NCBI GenBank assembly: GCA_965644295.1
Contig: CBFFRP010000253.1
Location: forward strand, 106,223-170,222
DNA length: 64,000 nt
Direction: 5' to 3'
Source of the DNA: Paraphysomonas bandaiensis
Lineage: Eukaryota > Chrysophyceae
Below, piece after piece: positions 23,078 to 36,198 of the stretch (the first letter of the stretch is position 1; every line of letters begins with the position of its first letter). The position numbers and the translations under genes were made by a program. The notes under the pieces are model-generated. The model made no database searches and was not told where the DNA came from. It worked only from the letters and a program-made list of their open reading frames with translations.

Positions 23078-26000
23078 TTAGTCAGCCAAGCATGATGCTT
23101 TCCTGCTCGAATCAATATACCACGCCGCTATACAGCTCATATGTGCCGAGCTACAGTCACAGCTAACGCTCAAGGGTGATGCCGTAGTATTCACATCAAA
23201 AGATATCGAGTCTGTGAAATACAGACTGTTGATCACAATTACGCAATACCCACAAACGGAATGCCTGCAAAGCAATCAGACTTAGCCTCTGGTGAGATCT
23301 CGATAAAAACTTACTTGGAATGTAACGGGTTCAACTCCACAATTTCAATTACGACATCTCCATTATCTCGGCCCTGTACCGCAGTCAGAAAAGGTATGAG
23401 TAATACAGCACAGCAAACGGTATTAAAGTACCGGTGGAGCGAGTAGAAGATCATCAGTCCACATCATTACGTCACTACATGGGATAGGCTCCGTTTCGTA
23501 AACACTATGGCCCCAGAGTACTTTCTACTCACAAATAATTACACAAAAACAATTAAAAGCGAAGCAATACATATACACCAAGAACATGGGTGTAAGATAC
23601 CAGATAGTAGAAATGCATAGAAGAGTCGGGGCTACGATAAGAAAGATTACTCAGTCGTAAGCCGGAAACCTTCATGAAGCGCCTGCAAGAATGCATCCTG
23701 TACAAATAATAGTCCGCTACCACCTCTTGGGTTGCCATTCCACCACACTCACTCAGTCCCACCGTGTTTCGAATATCTCGCTGCCGTTGACCCTGAGGCT
23801 GTATCATCCATCCTGTTATTAAGCAGTCCTATTTAATAGCACATACCTTAAAGACAGCTGCTAATCCTCTGGATCTCCATAGCCAACCCCTGCCAAGACT
23901 CTCAGAACTTTTCTTGGTCATAGAAGTGCGAGGGGGAACGACCCCAATCATCGCAAGTTGTTTTCCAATGAAACTCAATCGTTTCAATTTTACGATACAC
24001 TTCAGAGCCTCATCAGGTGCCCCTAAGGTCGTCAACTGCCACATATTGATAAGATGTGACACTGCAAAAGCGGAAATAGAATAAGCAAATTGTACATCAG
24101 ACATCATGTACCTCGCAAAGAAGGCCACTGAACTCAGAATAGCTGATCGATGAGTCGCATAATATAGCGTCCGCGACTCCCTATAAAGAAAGCATATAAG
24201 TAAATACAAAGTTAAAAAGGTATTTAATAACCTGCAGTTGCCGGCAAAGGTCAGACACACTCTGTCGCAAATACGAACTATCACCCGCACAGCGAGTAAG
24301 AGTGTCAACCACTGCCTGAACATGACCCCCAACGTCAACAACAGAGTACTCCTGAGACTTCGTCTTTTCTTCTTTTCCCTTCCCCTCTATCTCAATTCCG
24401 TTATCGCGCGCGATTTGACGTGCTTGATCTCGCAATAGGCAGAAATATCTATGTAATAAAATGAGTTAGTCAATACAAGAAGCACAAATAAGACAAATAA
24501 ACAACACACCTCACAACTAGCATATGCCCACACGAAAGTAGGAGACATTCATAGCAATCCGGATACATACAAAATTTGAGATCCGTAAGGCGACTCTCCA
24601 GAGATGACAGCAGCATACTGAGAACCGACGAGTTCCCACAACTTAAAGACTGAAAATCATTCACAAAGATATCTTCCATATCACTGAACACAGCACGAGC
24701 TATTACATCAGCTGTCATCCATCTCACAAGAGCGAGATACTCTAGACATTTAGCTTTCTCATTCGCATCTAATAAGGCTGATGGTGTTGTCAAATGACAA
24801 GCAATCCTCGGGAAATAGAAGCATAAAAGTCGGCTGATGTCATTGCACAAACTAACCAGAAAGTTGATTGCGTCGCATATGCATGCCCTTTTCTTCATTC
24901 CGAGCGAATCACCATCACCACCAGCCAGTATAACCGGAATCAATTGACTCTCCATATCTGCAAGAATGAACTTGTACCTGTCAGCCATAGTGTAGATCGA
25001 AGCTACAATTTCCTTTCGAATGGATATATTCATATCTCGGATCCAGTACCTACTTTCCAAAGGAATGTGCCTATCTTTGATAGCTATCATCTTACTAAAG
25101 CAGCAAACGACATTGTATACTTTCTCCGGTGTTGGCCCCACAAAAAAAGCTCCATTCTTGGCTATAATTTCCCAGGGTACTGTACAGAGCGGTCCTTCCA
25201 TATCACAACTCTTACCTCTGAGGGCCTCAGTCACTTTTTTTCTCAAAACAGAGCACAAGCAAGACTGGAAAGTGTCAAGTATACTGCAACCGTCCACAGA
25301 ACGTAACAATGACATCGGTGCAATGCAGTTTATGTCCAACAGACCAAAAATGAAGCGAAGTGAGTCATCTATTTGATGATCGCGAGTAAAAATTACATGG
25401 CAAAGGCGAAGCAGATCCTCTTCTGGTCCATTCTCTTTCAGTTGGCGGATAGCAATGTCGATATTAGATAAAAGTTGGTTAAAGCGTACAGTCAATAGTC
25501 CGCCAATGATAGAAGCAAAATGGGGGAGCGCTGTCTGGAGGTAATCCAAACTGATCTGCTGACCTGACTGACTGCGACATGGCGATGTCATCGCCTCCCA
25601 TCCTACCAGCACTCTATCTTGTATATCCTGTATTAGAGAATTTATATTCGCTTCGACACAGTTAATATCATTGTATTCTTCGTGATGAGTCGATCTGTCA
25701 TCAATGCCATTGTGGCTCTTCGATACAGCCGACAGGATAGCATGCTTTAATGACGGTCGTTTCTTAAGAGATACATCACCACTACCTGACGAGGCAACTA
25801 GGAGCGCCCCATCCTCATCCTGTTTATTCCCTACCTTTTCGGAACATAAGAATAACACGTATGCAGTGTACATTAGAATCCTAAGCAAAAGCCCTATAGA
25901 TCCCCCTTCTTCCACTTCCCTTTTGTCAGCGACTGTATCAACAAGAATTGATTCCCTCATATTGTCATCAACTACTGTAGCAACAGCACACTCTGAACCT

Positions 26001-29000
26001 ACTGTAACAGTGCTGGGGCGAACAGAGTGACCAGGGTCAGTTGAAGAGAGAGAGGGTAAAGCAGACACGCAGTCATGGGCGACCACCGCTAAGTCACTTA
26101 AAATCGGGCGACTAGCATTTAGTAGTTTGGAATCAGGCTGCAACGCCACATTCTCTAGTTCCTGGCGTATCTTAAAAAGCGAGTATCTTTCGTTGATCAA
26201 TGCAACAAAGCTAAACAATGTATATTACACGCACATACGAAAACATACATCTGCAATGTGTACAACTGCCGTAGACTTTATATGTCATTCAGCATTGCAA
26301 AAAGAAATACTGTGGACAATATAAAACGCTCTATATAGGTTGCGTGCATTCCGCAACTCGGATTATGATGGCGCGAATGAAATGTGTTAAGTACCTCTCT
26401 GCTGGACAGGGGCCTACAAGGAAATCAATCGTCTTCGGCTTCCGCCCATCTGGAGTAATACTATGTAGCACTGCACTGACTACCACTGCAGACGACGACA
26501 CCACATCTGGATTGAAAACTTGTGTCCAAGGGATCAATATTACTCCATTGTCCACTATTTCACAGCTATCTTTGATATCAAAGTGAATCGGTTGGGAATT
26601 ATGGGTATTGAAGAAACTGTGAAACACATTTTCATACATATCTTGGATAGTGAGCAATAAAGGTACCGATTGCTGAAGCTTGTGTTGCGGCAATCATCCG
26701 TGACATGTTGCCCTGAATTGTGCAAGGTATGCTCTCCAAATCTGTTCACATAGGAATAACAAGTACATGCTCCAAGAACTAATGCACTTACAAACTATGT
26801 TTGGGTACAGAAGTATGCCAACATGATGCCTCTCGATAAGCCGCATACGGAGCTAGTCTTAGACCAATGTAAGTAGCGGAGCAGCAGAACAGACACTCCA
26901 AGGTAACTTCTTCTCTTGCACCTCGATGAAAAACTTGACGACAGAGCCAGGTGGAACCGCAAGCATTCGCCCTGTGTCACAATAAAATATTGTATTTCAC
27001 TATAAGTGGACACATACATTGATAAGGATGCTGTCATTGACACAGACCCATGACGGTGGCATACATGGTTGGCGTGGGCATCATTCGGAACGGATTGAGA
27101 TCGACGTCTTTTCATACGCAGGTGGGGCTTACGACGACTCTCTGTATAGATATATGATTACAAGGTGCCATTCATTAGCGATTGTCGTGACCTGACTCCT
27201 CGTGAAGCACTGTCACACCGATACATATCATCCCGTACCCCACATCGGCGTAATCTGTAAGCTTAAGTGACAAACAACTAATTTCTGAAACGTAATCCAC
27301 CTGTCTTGAAGTGCGACGGAGATTTAGGTGATTCGACGAGAGGGTACTCAATCATCCCAAAGGGAGCTTTATCAGCTATAGGAATGTAAGCTTCACCTAT
27401 GCACTGGGTATGCACTGGTGTAGAACGACTCCATACCTATGCAGCACATGAGTTCCACATAGTTTCGACGCAGAGTATTTCCACCTCCACATGAACATAT
27501 GCCCCAAAGGATAGCCCACTTTCATTCCCCCACACGTGATTTTCGGACCATTCCGCACCCGAAGCTACGCAAAGATGAGCTTTGGTCTTGTGTTGGCTCG
27601 CGACGACGGTTGCTCCACTGAAATCCACCAGCTGAGCAACACAATAGACGGGCAGGTTGTAAGAACAATGCACCAAGCCCTTTGCCCACCCCATTTGAAC
27701 CCTGCAGGTATAATTAAAATACGTCGTGCCCTAAGGTGAACTTACTGAACAGACTGCCTGGACGGCCCGACAACATGCCTTGAAGTTGTAAGAACGTTTA
27801 GTTGAATGGTAGCTTCTTCATCTACTTGATGAAATATGGCCTCCGTCGCCGGAAGTTTATGTGAATCATCATCGGCATGACTTCGAACGCTTCCCGCAGA
27901 GGGCGTCTCTGGGTTGCTGCTAGTTTCTTCCTTCCCCATGTTGTCCCGAGGGCTCGGAAATCCTTCCCTTTCGTCCAATGAACCGCCATCATAACCATGA
28001 TGGATCAGAGTAGGGCGTACGCTATAGGCATTGTATAGCAACTCTGGGATTAAAACTTCACACTCACCAAGAGTTCGCACATCGCCACCTCTACCCAGAA
28101 CATGTAGGCATACATGCATAGTGCTATTGCTCATACAGTATTCTGGGGATACAAAGAGCTGAAGAGTGCAAAATTCAAGCGGCGAGTTTCCATCATCGGC
28201 AGGACTGCTGCAGCGAAGCAAGCCCCAATCTTCTTGACCATTACTACACACTCGAACCACAACATGCTCTTTTTCATTCAGACTACCGACTGCCAAGTCT
28301 GAAACATGCACGGAGAGCACATAAGGACAAGGAAATTCGAAACTAGACTCCAACTGAAGGTGATCAATGTCACACAAGAATATCTCATATCTCTTTCTGA
28401 TTCTCTCATCAGAGTCAACAAGCGATACATCTGACGGTCTTTCATCCAGTTCCCATTGAAGGGTACCAGAGAGAGAGTTCAATAGCACCCTAGCAGGGTG
28501 AGTAAAAAGTGGACACTTGGAAGGGTCGTCTGGGTCAGTATCAACTCCAAAAGTCCACTGGGTGGCACTAGAAGCTACCATTCCAGGAAAATAAGCACGA
28601 GCTATTTGATCTAAACTAACCTCAGAACCAGTTCTAGCTCTACGCATAGACCTGAGGAAAGTCACATATTCCTGTTCACTCTCCCACTGAAAAAGAAACG
28701 TTCCGCCGTCTCTAGTGCACACTTCAGCACCGTAAGTCCGCTTTCTATGCTCATCTTGCCGCAGGAAGGATCGCGTGGACAAGTCTGAATACGCTGACGA
28801 GGTCCGTGATCGTCCTCCGTCCCCTTTCATTGCTTCCATCAGTAAGGAAGCAGGGGGGTCACACAGACTCTCTGTCCATGTTGATTCTAGCTGTTGAGGT
28901 GACAGCAGGTCACACACTCGCCTATGGAGAGGACGCAACCCGCAAGTTGCAATCGATTTAGGGGACACTCTCACAAAGCTATGAGAAGTATCCCCCGACA

Positions 29001-31588
29001 CCATCAATACACCTGTATATCACTATCATCAGCAAAAAAACGGCAAATGAGGAAGCGAGTACCTCTGTGACAAAGACCAGACGGGAATGGATACAGACGA
29101 CAAGCTGGGAAATAACTCTCGACGTGTTCGCCATGAATTCGAAAAATAGGTCTGTGATCCCGGACCATGGACCGGAAATCCAGCATTCCCCGAGATCGCC
29201 GCCGCTTTGGCGGGCAAGTAAGATGAGCCAAGTCCTGCATGGCGTCGTGTAAAATGCTTTTATCCAACATCAACGACGGTGATGAGCCCTTAATACTGTC
29301 AATCCTTCTCCTCAACCATGTACAAAGTCCAGGCAGGACAGGACCTTGCACATATGCCTCCTCAATCAACCGCCGCAAGTATATATCAGGCGGAAGTGGG
29401 GAGGGTTCGTCTTTTAGCAGAGCAACCAAAGGGCGCTCAGATTGGACAGGAAGTGTGTGACGAGACGACACGGAGAGGCTGAATAAGGAATATTCTTCTA
29501 GTTCTATCACCACGCCCACCCTGCCACATATATCACCATTTGTTTCATAAGCTCCTCCTACACCGGTCTTTGAAACGGCGAGTTTGGTTGACACTTTTCT
29601 ATAAAACATAGAAAACGCTTTCAAAAATATGGATACCGAAGAGCATTCATACGCACCTGTTTACACGCTCTCGTATCTGTGACTGAATCAGAAGGTCTGT
29701 AGTAGCCACACCAATTATATCTGGATCACATGTGCTCTGCTTATGACCGAGCAGTAACACACGTACTTCTTTCTGGGGCGCACACAGCAACGGAGCTATG
29801 AACTCGTGGTCTCGAAAGTATGCCTTGCATCTGTCAGGGTCGTCGTGTATCTCCACCTCTGCCCATCTGTCACCTGTCAGGTCCTGCGCACTGACATTGG
29901 AGTCGCCAGATACAGCAGTAGGTGTAAATGTGCTTGCTTTAGAAGACATTACTACTCCGTCTACTTCAACCTCCACGCGCACTCTCTCAGCGGCCTCCAG
30001 GATTCTTCCCACGACGTGTCGCACATCAACACGTAACACATACGGAAGAAAGTTAACGTTGCGACTCTGCCCTTTTACTACCTACAGGGGACGTAAGTTC
30101 CGTCAAAAACATGTAGTGCACTCACCATGTGTCTAAACCAGCACCGTGTACGAACCGCTGCACACACTTCCTTGTGCTCTTCCGAAATCTCAACGCGAGA
30201 CACAACCATGGCTTCTTCATCCATGAGAGATCGATATATATCCTGAAAGCAGGACGCATAATGGAACCCCTCCGTGTCAGTCATGCCATGGCGTACAGAC
30301 ACACTCCACTGATCCGCCCACTCATATCCATCGAGCAGCTCCACTGCTGCCAACGAATCTACTGAACTAACTCCAGCAATGTCTGACAAAGCAGGCCAGT
30401 CCGAAGAAGTTAAATTAAACCGACTCCATCTATTGCCCAACCTCTGGTTCTCACACACTATGGCTGTCACATAAACAACACCTTCCGTGTTACCTATAGA
30501 TGCCAAGTTACGCCTTCTAGACGAGTAAAACGTGGAAAATTTATGACTTGAGTACAGGCGAAGGGCCTGCAAGAAGATAGATCTGTCAGGTGGATGAAAA
30601 CAAAAGCCAGCGATTCAAACCTGCAGGGTGCTACTATCTACGGATGACACAGAGTTTCGACCCTCAGTACTGCGGCGCTGAGGCTTGCTGTAACCTGTAC
30701 ACAACACCTTTTCATAAAATCGCATTGACTCACGCAAACATTACAACCTATTGGCGTTCCGAGTCTTCCATATGACTCCAACAGTGCATATTCCGCAGGA
30801 CTAGGACGTCGCATTGTACGATACCAAAGACGTCTCCGGTAGACTTGACGCGGCGTAGGTCTGCTGGTACTTTTATTCATAAGATACTTGTCTATGACAC
30901 GATCACTTGTGGTTCCATAACTCCAACCTTCGCTGTCCATTTTGGTGTAGTACTTGTCTACCCGCCACTCCATTGTCCATAAGCATCCAGGAAGACACCC
31001 CAAAGCATCTAGTGACATATATTCCACAGCAGACCGAACCTTCTCGTCCGCAAAATCTGCTAATATAAAGTTCCGAGTTTTCCATCCGCCATGAAACATA
31101 TCATACTTCTGGTTTTCATATACACGACAAATCCCTGCACTGTTGACAGTTGGCGATAGTGATCGATGACCTCCAGACTTTCCAGAACACATAATCGATT
31201 CTTCATTCTTTATTCTAACAATACGAAACCATAAACGACGACGATATCGTTGTCTAGGTGTAGGATAAGCATTACTACAATTATTAATAAGTTTTTCACG
31301 TATTCTATCTTTGGATGTCCCATAACTCCATCCATTATCATCTTGTATAGTATAATCTCTATTGATCATCCATTCAGTAACCCATAGATACCCTATTGGA
31401 CAAGACATATCAGTTAATTTATGAAAAGAACCAGATATAAGTCCAGTTTCATCCGCATATTTTGGATGATCAGCTTGCCATCCAAATAAACCATAAATTT
31501 GATATTCAAACACTTCAATTTCTTGATTTCCTTCGGTATCAAAACATGGAAATGATGGTTTACGTATAGGAAAAGCAGATGATGTCAT
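23078..31588 (-). CDS. Large multi-exon protein: three dysferlin (DysF) domains, C2-like regions and a helical MUN/Sec6-like region
   Basis: The 5' exons are solid and close in phase: 30748-31588, 30621-30694, 30126-30566, 29657-30081, 29063-29598, 27746-29012 and from 27701. They encode three DysF units. The first two have a GW in the DysFN part, a WRVD/WMIN pair and a GWSYG...YRRRLWYR DysFC motif; the third ends in RTRCWFRH. These domains occur in dysferlin, Pex30-type peroxins and TECPR1. A C2-like stretch with GEAYIPIADKAPFG lies at 27301-27397. Exons 24510-26210 and 24232-24448 encode a helical segment whose SCGHMLVVRYFCLLRDQARQ resembles MUN/Sec6-type tethers. Downstream pieces at 23847-24180 and 23078-23282 are tentative. 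The whole could be a membrane-tethering or fusion factor. It might instead be two genes. Confidence 0.55.
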
Positions 31589-31781
31589 ATGTGATAGTTA
31601 TGTATGCATTGGGGTGTGAATGATGGTATGATCTATGGATACACTGCTCGACTCTATATACACACCCTCCAAGAAGATAACACACGCTATAGATACACAT
31701 ACACACATCGAGAGAATTCAGTGTATGTATGTACAGCAGTACTCTTCCTACTGTACCTACATATATACAGTACCTACCTAC

Positions 31782-32099
31782 AGTACATACATACATACAT
31801 ACATACATACATACATACATACATACATACATACATACATACATACATACATACATACATACATACATACATACATACATACATGCATACATACATACAT
31901 ACATACATACATACATACATACATACATACATACATACATACATACATACATACATACATACATACATACATACATACATACATACATACATACATACAT
32001 ACATACATACATACATACATACATACATACATACATACATACATACATACATACATACATACATACATACATACATACATACATACATACATACATACA

Positions 32100-32128
<29 letters not shown>
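31782..32128. repeat. (CATA)n microsatellite, about 345 bp
   Basis: Array with one CATG variant near 31884, located between the divergent DysF gene (start 31588) and elongase gene (start 32313). Confidence 0.99.
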
Positions 32129-32130
<2 letters not shown>

Positions 32131-32312
32131 GCAACAGTCTTCTCGATGGTGGATGTCTCGGATGATATCTTCGGTGTAGTATGTTATGCTGTATGCTGTA
32201 TATGATGCGTGTATAACATAGAGTGGATTCTTGTATGCATCTATGCATACTCTACATACATATTCTCCCAACACTTCTATCCAAACCTTATCTAATACAC
32301 AACTAGCAAACC

Positions 32313-33157
32313 ATGCCAGTTGACCCACATGCCCCCTTCGATCTCTCCTCTCTATACGAGTTCTGCAATCAGCCTGCTGTCCCTATTATCTCTGTCTTAT
32401 GCTATCTCCTGATATCTAATAAGATAACCTCTTATATACGTGATATACTGGGACTTAAACCGAAAGGTATTGTTATCCAATCAATTACCACACTACACAG
32501 CTTTGCATTGGCGGTGTATTCTGGATGGACGTGCTATCACAGCTGGAGAATTGTGTATCCTTATTATCAGGAGCACGGGTTCTATGATACATTCTGTGAC
32601 GCGGATGGCTCTCTATGGCGATTGGCTGGGTGGTGGATTACCCATTTCTACATATCAAAGTATTATGAATGTAGGTTTCTCTCATGTTTATAACTAATGT
32701 CTAGTTACTCTTATTTTCACGAGCAGTTATTGATACTTGGATTGTTGTGTTGAAAGGAAGAGATCCGATATTCCTCCAAGTATACCATCATGCTGGTGTC
32801 GTAATTCTTATGTGGGCGACGGTTGTCACCCAGTGTACTTCGGCTGGCATTGTCTTACTGTGCTTGAACTCCGCTATTCATACCGTGATGTACACCTACT
32901 ATACACTTGCAGCTTTCGGGTACCGTTCCCCTCTAAAGAATTACCTGACCATAGCACAAATGGTTCAATTTGTCACTGGAATCGGGTCGACTCTCTTCAT
33001 GCATTTTAAGGAAGGGTGTATAAATCAGTCGCAGCAGCTCACGCTTGCTGCAGTGCAGCTCTACGCTGTCGGGCTTATTATCCTCTTTGGAAAGTTTTAC
33101 ATCGACACATACACCTCGAAAGGGAAAAAGAAATCTTCTACAAAGAAGAAAGATTAA
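32313..33157 (+). CDS. ELO-family fatty-acid elongase (3-ketoacyl-CoA synthase)
   Basis: Exons 32313-32670 and 32727-33157 join as GAA T/TT ATT, giving 262 residues with several membrane helices. Diagnostic boxes are KYYEFIDTW, then FLQVYHHAGV and a later NSAIHTVMYTYY. The lysine-rich C-terminus (SKGKKKSSTKKKD) resembles an ER retrieval signal. ELO enzymes condense malonyl-CoA with acyl-CoA in the ER. The histidine box reads QxxHH rather than HxxHH, a variant known from algal delta-9 and other PUFA elongases such as Isochrysis IgASE1. A C18-C20 polyunsaturated substrate is therefore plausible but not proven. Confidence 0.9.
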
Positions 33158-33593
33158 AACTTTAGTATGATGGTTGTAAAACGGGATTTTGAATTACACG
33201 TTGATTACTGGCTACCTTTATGCCCTGAAATTCTGTTTTGTATGCTTAATCTGACTTGAAATTGTAATAATCGACGAGTTTGTCAAATTTACATATCATT
33301 TCCGTTCAGATGATTTCGTACGCATATTGTCTACTCAGATGATATATGTGATGCTATTACAACTCGAGGTACATTTTTAAGGTACAATTCAAAATTTTCA
33401 TATTAGTAGTTACTGTTTCGTAGCTAACATTTCATCATAATCATATTTACTCTGCTACCTCCGAAGTTACAGAGTCATTTATCCAATGGAATCAAGGTAC
33501 ATTCACCACAGAACAAAGTGGTGAGGCAAGCACACTAAAGACTAGGTGGCAACATAAGTGCATACACTACAACACAATGCTTACAAAAACGTC
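33158..33593. other. Tail-to-tail spacer
   Basis: AT-rich non-coding sequence. Nothing recognized. Confidence 0.5.
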
Positions 33594-34595
33594 CTAAAAA
33601 ATCTGAAGTATTAGCTTTCCGGTATTTTTTCCAGTCATTAAGCGGTCCATAACCTCCACGTAATTCTCCAAACCAACTTGTATATCTTCTTTGTATTTAA
33701 TTTTCCCTTCCAGAATAAGGGTCACATACTGTGGGAGAATTTCTGGCATACGTTCCACGTGATCGGAGCAAATAAATCCTTTGAGAGACACACGCCGATG
33801 TAAAAGCATGCTATAATTATGAATAACTGCGGTTTCAGAGTTGTACCCGGAGATGCAGCCGGCAAGGGCGACTCTGGCGAAATTCTTGAGACACCGAAAC
33901 ACAGCGTCAGTAATCGGTCCACCCGTCAAGTCTAGGTAGCAGTCAACACCAAACGGAGCCACCTGCGACAAACGATCGAATATGTTTTCTGTGCGGTAAT
34001 TAAGGGCGACGTCGATACCAAGGTCTTGTATCAGATAGCGTGCTTTCTCGTCTGAACCTACGATACCTATAACAATACCGCCACGCAGTTTGGCTAGCTG
34101 ACACGCAAGTGAGCCAACCGCGCCAGCCCCCGCGCCAATCACTACAGTTTCTCCTGGACGCACATCAAGAACGTCAAATACACTCACCCATGCAGTAACA
34201 CCAATTATAACAGAGAGGACAGAGAGATATGCAGTGAGCGGAAGGCCAGGAATTTCGTGCACCCGAGCCGTAGTCTGATCCGTTGCAGAAGTCACGAAAT
34301 AATCTTGTAAGTTTCCAAACCCCAAAATATATGCCCCAACAGGTAAAGATGGGTCATTACTCTGTTCTACAATACCAAGAGAGTTAGCACGCATTGGTTC
34401 ATTAAGGGGACTGGGCTCCCAGTATTGAGGAGTGTCTGACATCCACACCCTATGAGTGGGATCTATTGAAATATAGAGATTACGGACAAGGACTTCACCA
34501 GGACCAGGGATTGGTTTAGGGGTTACAATTAGTTTCATATCTTCATGAGTTACTGGACCTCTTGGGCGTCTAACTAACAACAAACGACGATTCAT
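33594..34595 (-). CDS. NADP-dependent zinc-free MDR oxidoreductase (PTGR/CurA-like)
   Basis: Single exon, 333 residues. The order is that of medium-chain dehydrogenases: an N-terminal segment PIPGPGEVLVRNLYISIDP, typical of prostaglandin reductase and CurA-like enzymes, then GVTAWVSVFDVL. The Rossmann loop reads GAGAGAVGSLACQLAK, variant for the usual AxxGxVG. LDLTGG and the C-terminal TGKLIL follow. Catalytic and structural zinc ligands are absent, as expected for the leukotriene B4 dehydrogenase branch. It probably reduces alpha,beta-unsaturated carbonyls such as lipid peroxidation aldehydes in the cytosol, using NADPH. Confidence 0.88.
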   Translation of the reverse strand: MNRRLLLVRRPRGPVTHEDMKLIVTPKPIPGPGEVLVRNLYISIDPTHRVWMSDTPQYWEPSPLNEPMRANSLGIVEQSNDPSLPVGAYILGFGNLQDYFVTSATDQTTARVHEIPGLPLTAYLSVLSVIIGVTAWVSVFDVLDVRPGETVVIGAGAGAVGSLACQLAKLRGGIVIGIVGSDEKARYLIQDLGIDVALNYRTENIFDRLSQVAPFGVDCYLDLTGGPITDAVFRCLKNFARVALAGCISGYNSETAVIHNYSMLLHRRVSLKGFICSDHVERMPEILPQYVTLILEGKIKYKEDIQVGLENYVEVMDRLMTGKNTGKLILQIF

Positions 34596-35375
34596 TTCTC
34601 AGTAATATTTCCAATAATTTGACGTAATACAACCACACAATATACACAAACAATGAAATGAATCAATATCAGTATGGTGTTAAAGATAGAAGGTACTATA
34701 TACTGATAATAAACTGGGTTTATGTATGTATTGGAGTATGTGGAATATGCTGTACATGATGCATTGAAAACTGTGCAACTACAGACTAGATACATATGCT
34801 CCTGTACAGTAGATATGGTCCCTGTTTCCTTACCACAAATTCATGAAAATTGCCATTTTTTGTATAAACTGTAGTAGAAATATATGGTTTCTGGAGAGTG
34901 GAATAGAGGATATGGATAAACTGAAAACATTGACTCTTAGAGATATTGAGTAATGCAGTTGTATGTATGTATCCTCGTACTCTGTGTATGTACAGTATAC
35001 AGTATACCATAGCATGTGAGTAGGATATATCTGTGTATGCTGCTGTATATATACATACACATGTCTACGAAAGTGGTATATAAAAACAAAAGCACATGAA
35101 ATTTAGGTTAAATAAATAGGGTGAATATAAAAAAAAACAGAATACACCAAAAGGAAATTGCCTATAAATATCGGGTTTTATGTACAGTAGTATATAGCAA
35201 TTCTTGCTGTAAACCGTCCACATACTGCATAAAGGATGCATCCATTGCCCCATGCATACATTCCTAGAAAATTAACTGTAGGTATATAAGCTCCAGTCAT
35301 TTATAGGAGTAAAGTATGCAAAGTAAATGAGAAGAATGTCCAGTGTATCTACTATCTGTTTCTCTGCATAACACA
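34596..35375. other. Head-to-head promoter interval without a long CATA array
   Basis: Between the reductase (start 34595) and the methyltransferase (start 35376). AT-rich, with several short GTATGTAC/TATACAGTA runs. No gene supported. Confidence 0.45.
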
Positions 35376-36198
35376 ATGCCATTAGTGCAATGCACAAGAT
35401 ATTGTCAAACTAAACCAAGAATATGTACAATACTAGGGTACATGTCGAGTACTACTCTATGCATGTCTTCGTATACGAACAAAGAGCAATTAGTTAGAGA
35501 GCATACTAGTGTATCATCAGTCCATGGCATAAAGGTAAAGTGCTCTGTACATTGACAGAATCTGATATGATTAAAGTGTTATATAGTTACACCTCGTGAC
35601 TAAAAACTCACCCATTTATTATTGTTCGGACGAGAGTCAACTTCCATTTCCGGACCCGTGGTGGGCATTTGCATGGCCTGGGGGCACTGCATTGAGCAGA
35701 TACATTCTTGATTCTCCTGACCATTTCAAAGGGAAAAGTGTTTGCGACATAGGTAGTGGATGTGGCTTATCCAGTCTTGCAGCGGCTGCAGTGGGAAGTC
35801 GAAAAGTAGTGGCTAATGATATCGACCCATTTGCATCTGCAGCACTCAGCCTCAATATTGGTCTCAATGATGACCGTGTGCCCAGAGATATAATTACGAG
35901 TATTGATACTAATATGATTACAGCGGACGAGGAATTTGCAAGAAATTATTTTAGCCTATTCGATATTATTTTATGTGGAGATATGTTATATGACCCTCTT
36001 TTTGCGACTCAATTAATAAAACGGGTGGCAGGTCATCCTGATGTTTTGTTTGGAGACCCTGGACGTGTGTGCTGCCCTCGTGATGTTGCAGACCGCGCAT
36101 TGGTTACTTATCCTTTTCAGGAGGATGGGTTTAATAGCGTGTCAGTTTTCCGTTTAAGTGACGATATTGTCACTGAGATTCATTCTCGTAAATTGTGA
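35376..36198 (+). CDS. ETFBKMT (METTL20)-like protein lysine methyltransferase
   Basis: Exons 35376-35534 and 35587-36198 join in phase 0 across a 52-bp intron, giving 256 residues. The N-terminus (MPLVQCTRYCQTKPRICT) is basic and could be a mitochondrial presequence; a later ATG at 35442 is also possible. The catalytic part has PDPWWAFAWPGGTALSRY, then the SAM loop VCDIGSGCGLSS. ANDIDPFA, ILCGDMLYD and LFGDPGR follow. The WPGG and GDPGR elements match METTL20, which trimethylates lysines of the electron-transfer flavoprotein beta subunit in mitochondria. Confidence 0.85.

Noticed and set aside
23553-23807. Minus-strand frame as an independent gene
   Set aside because: It lies within the 3' part of the DysF-domain gene and may be an exon, intron or 3' UTR; evidence is insufficient for a separate call.
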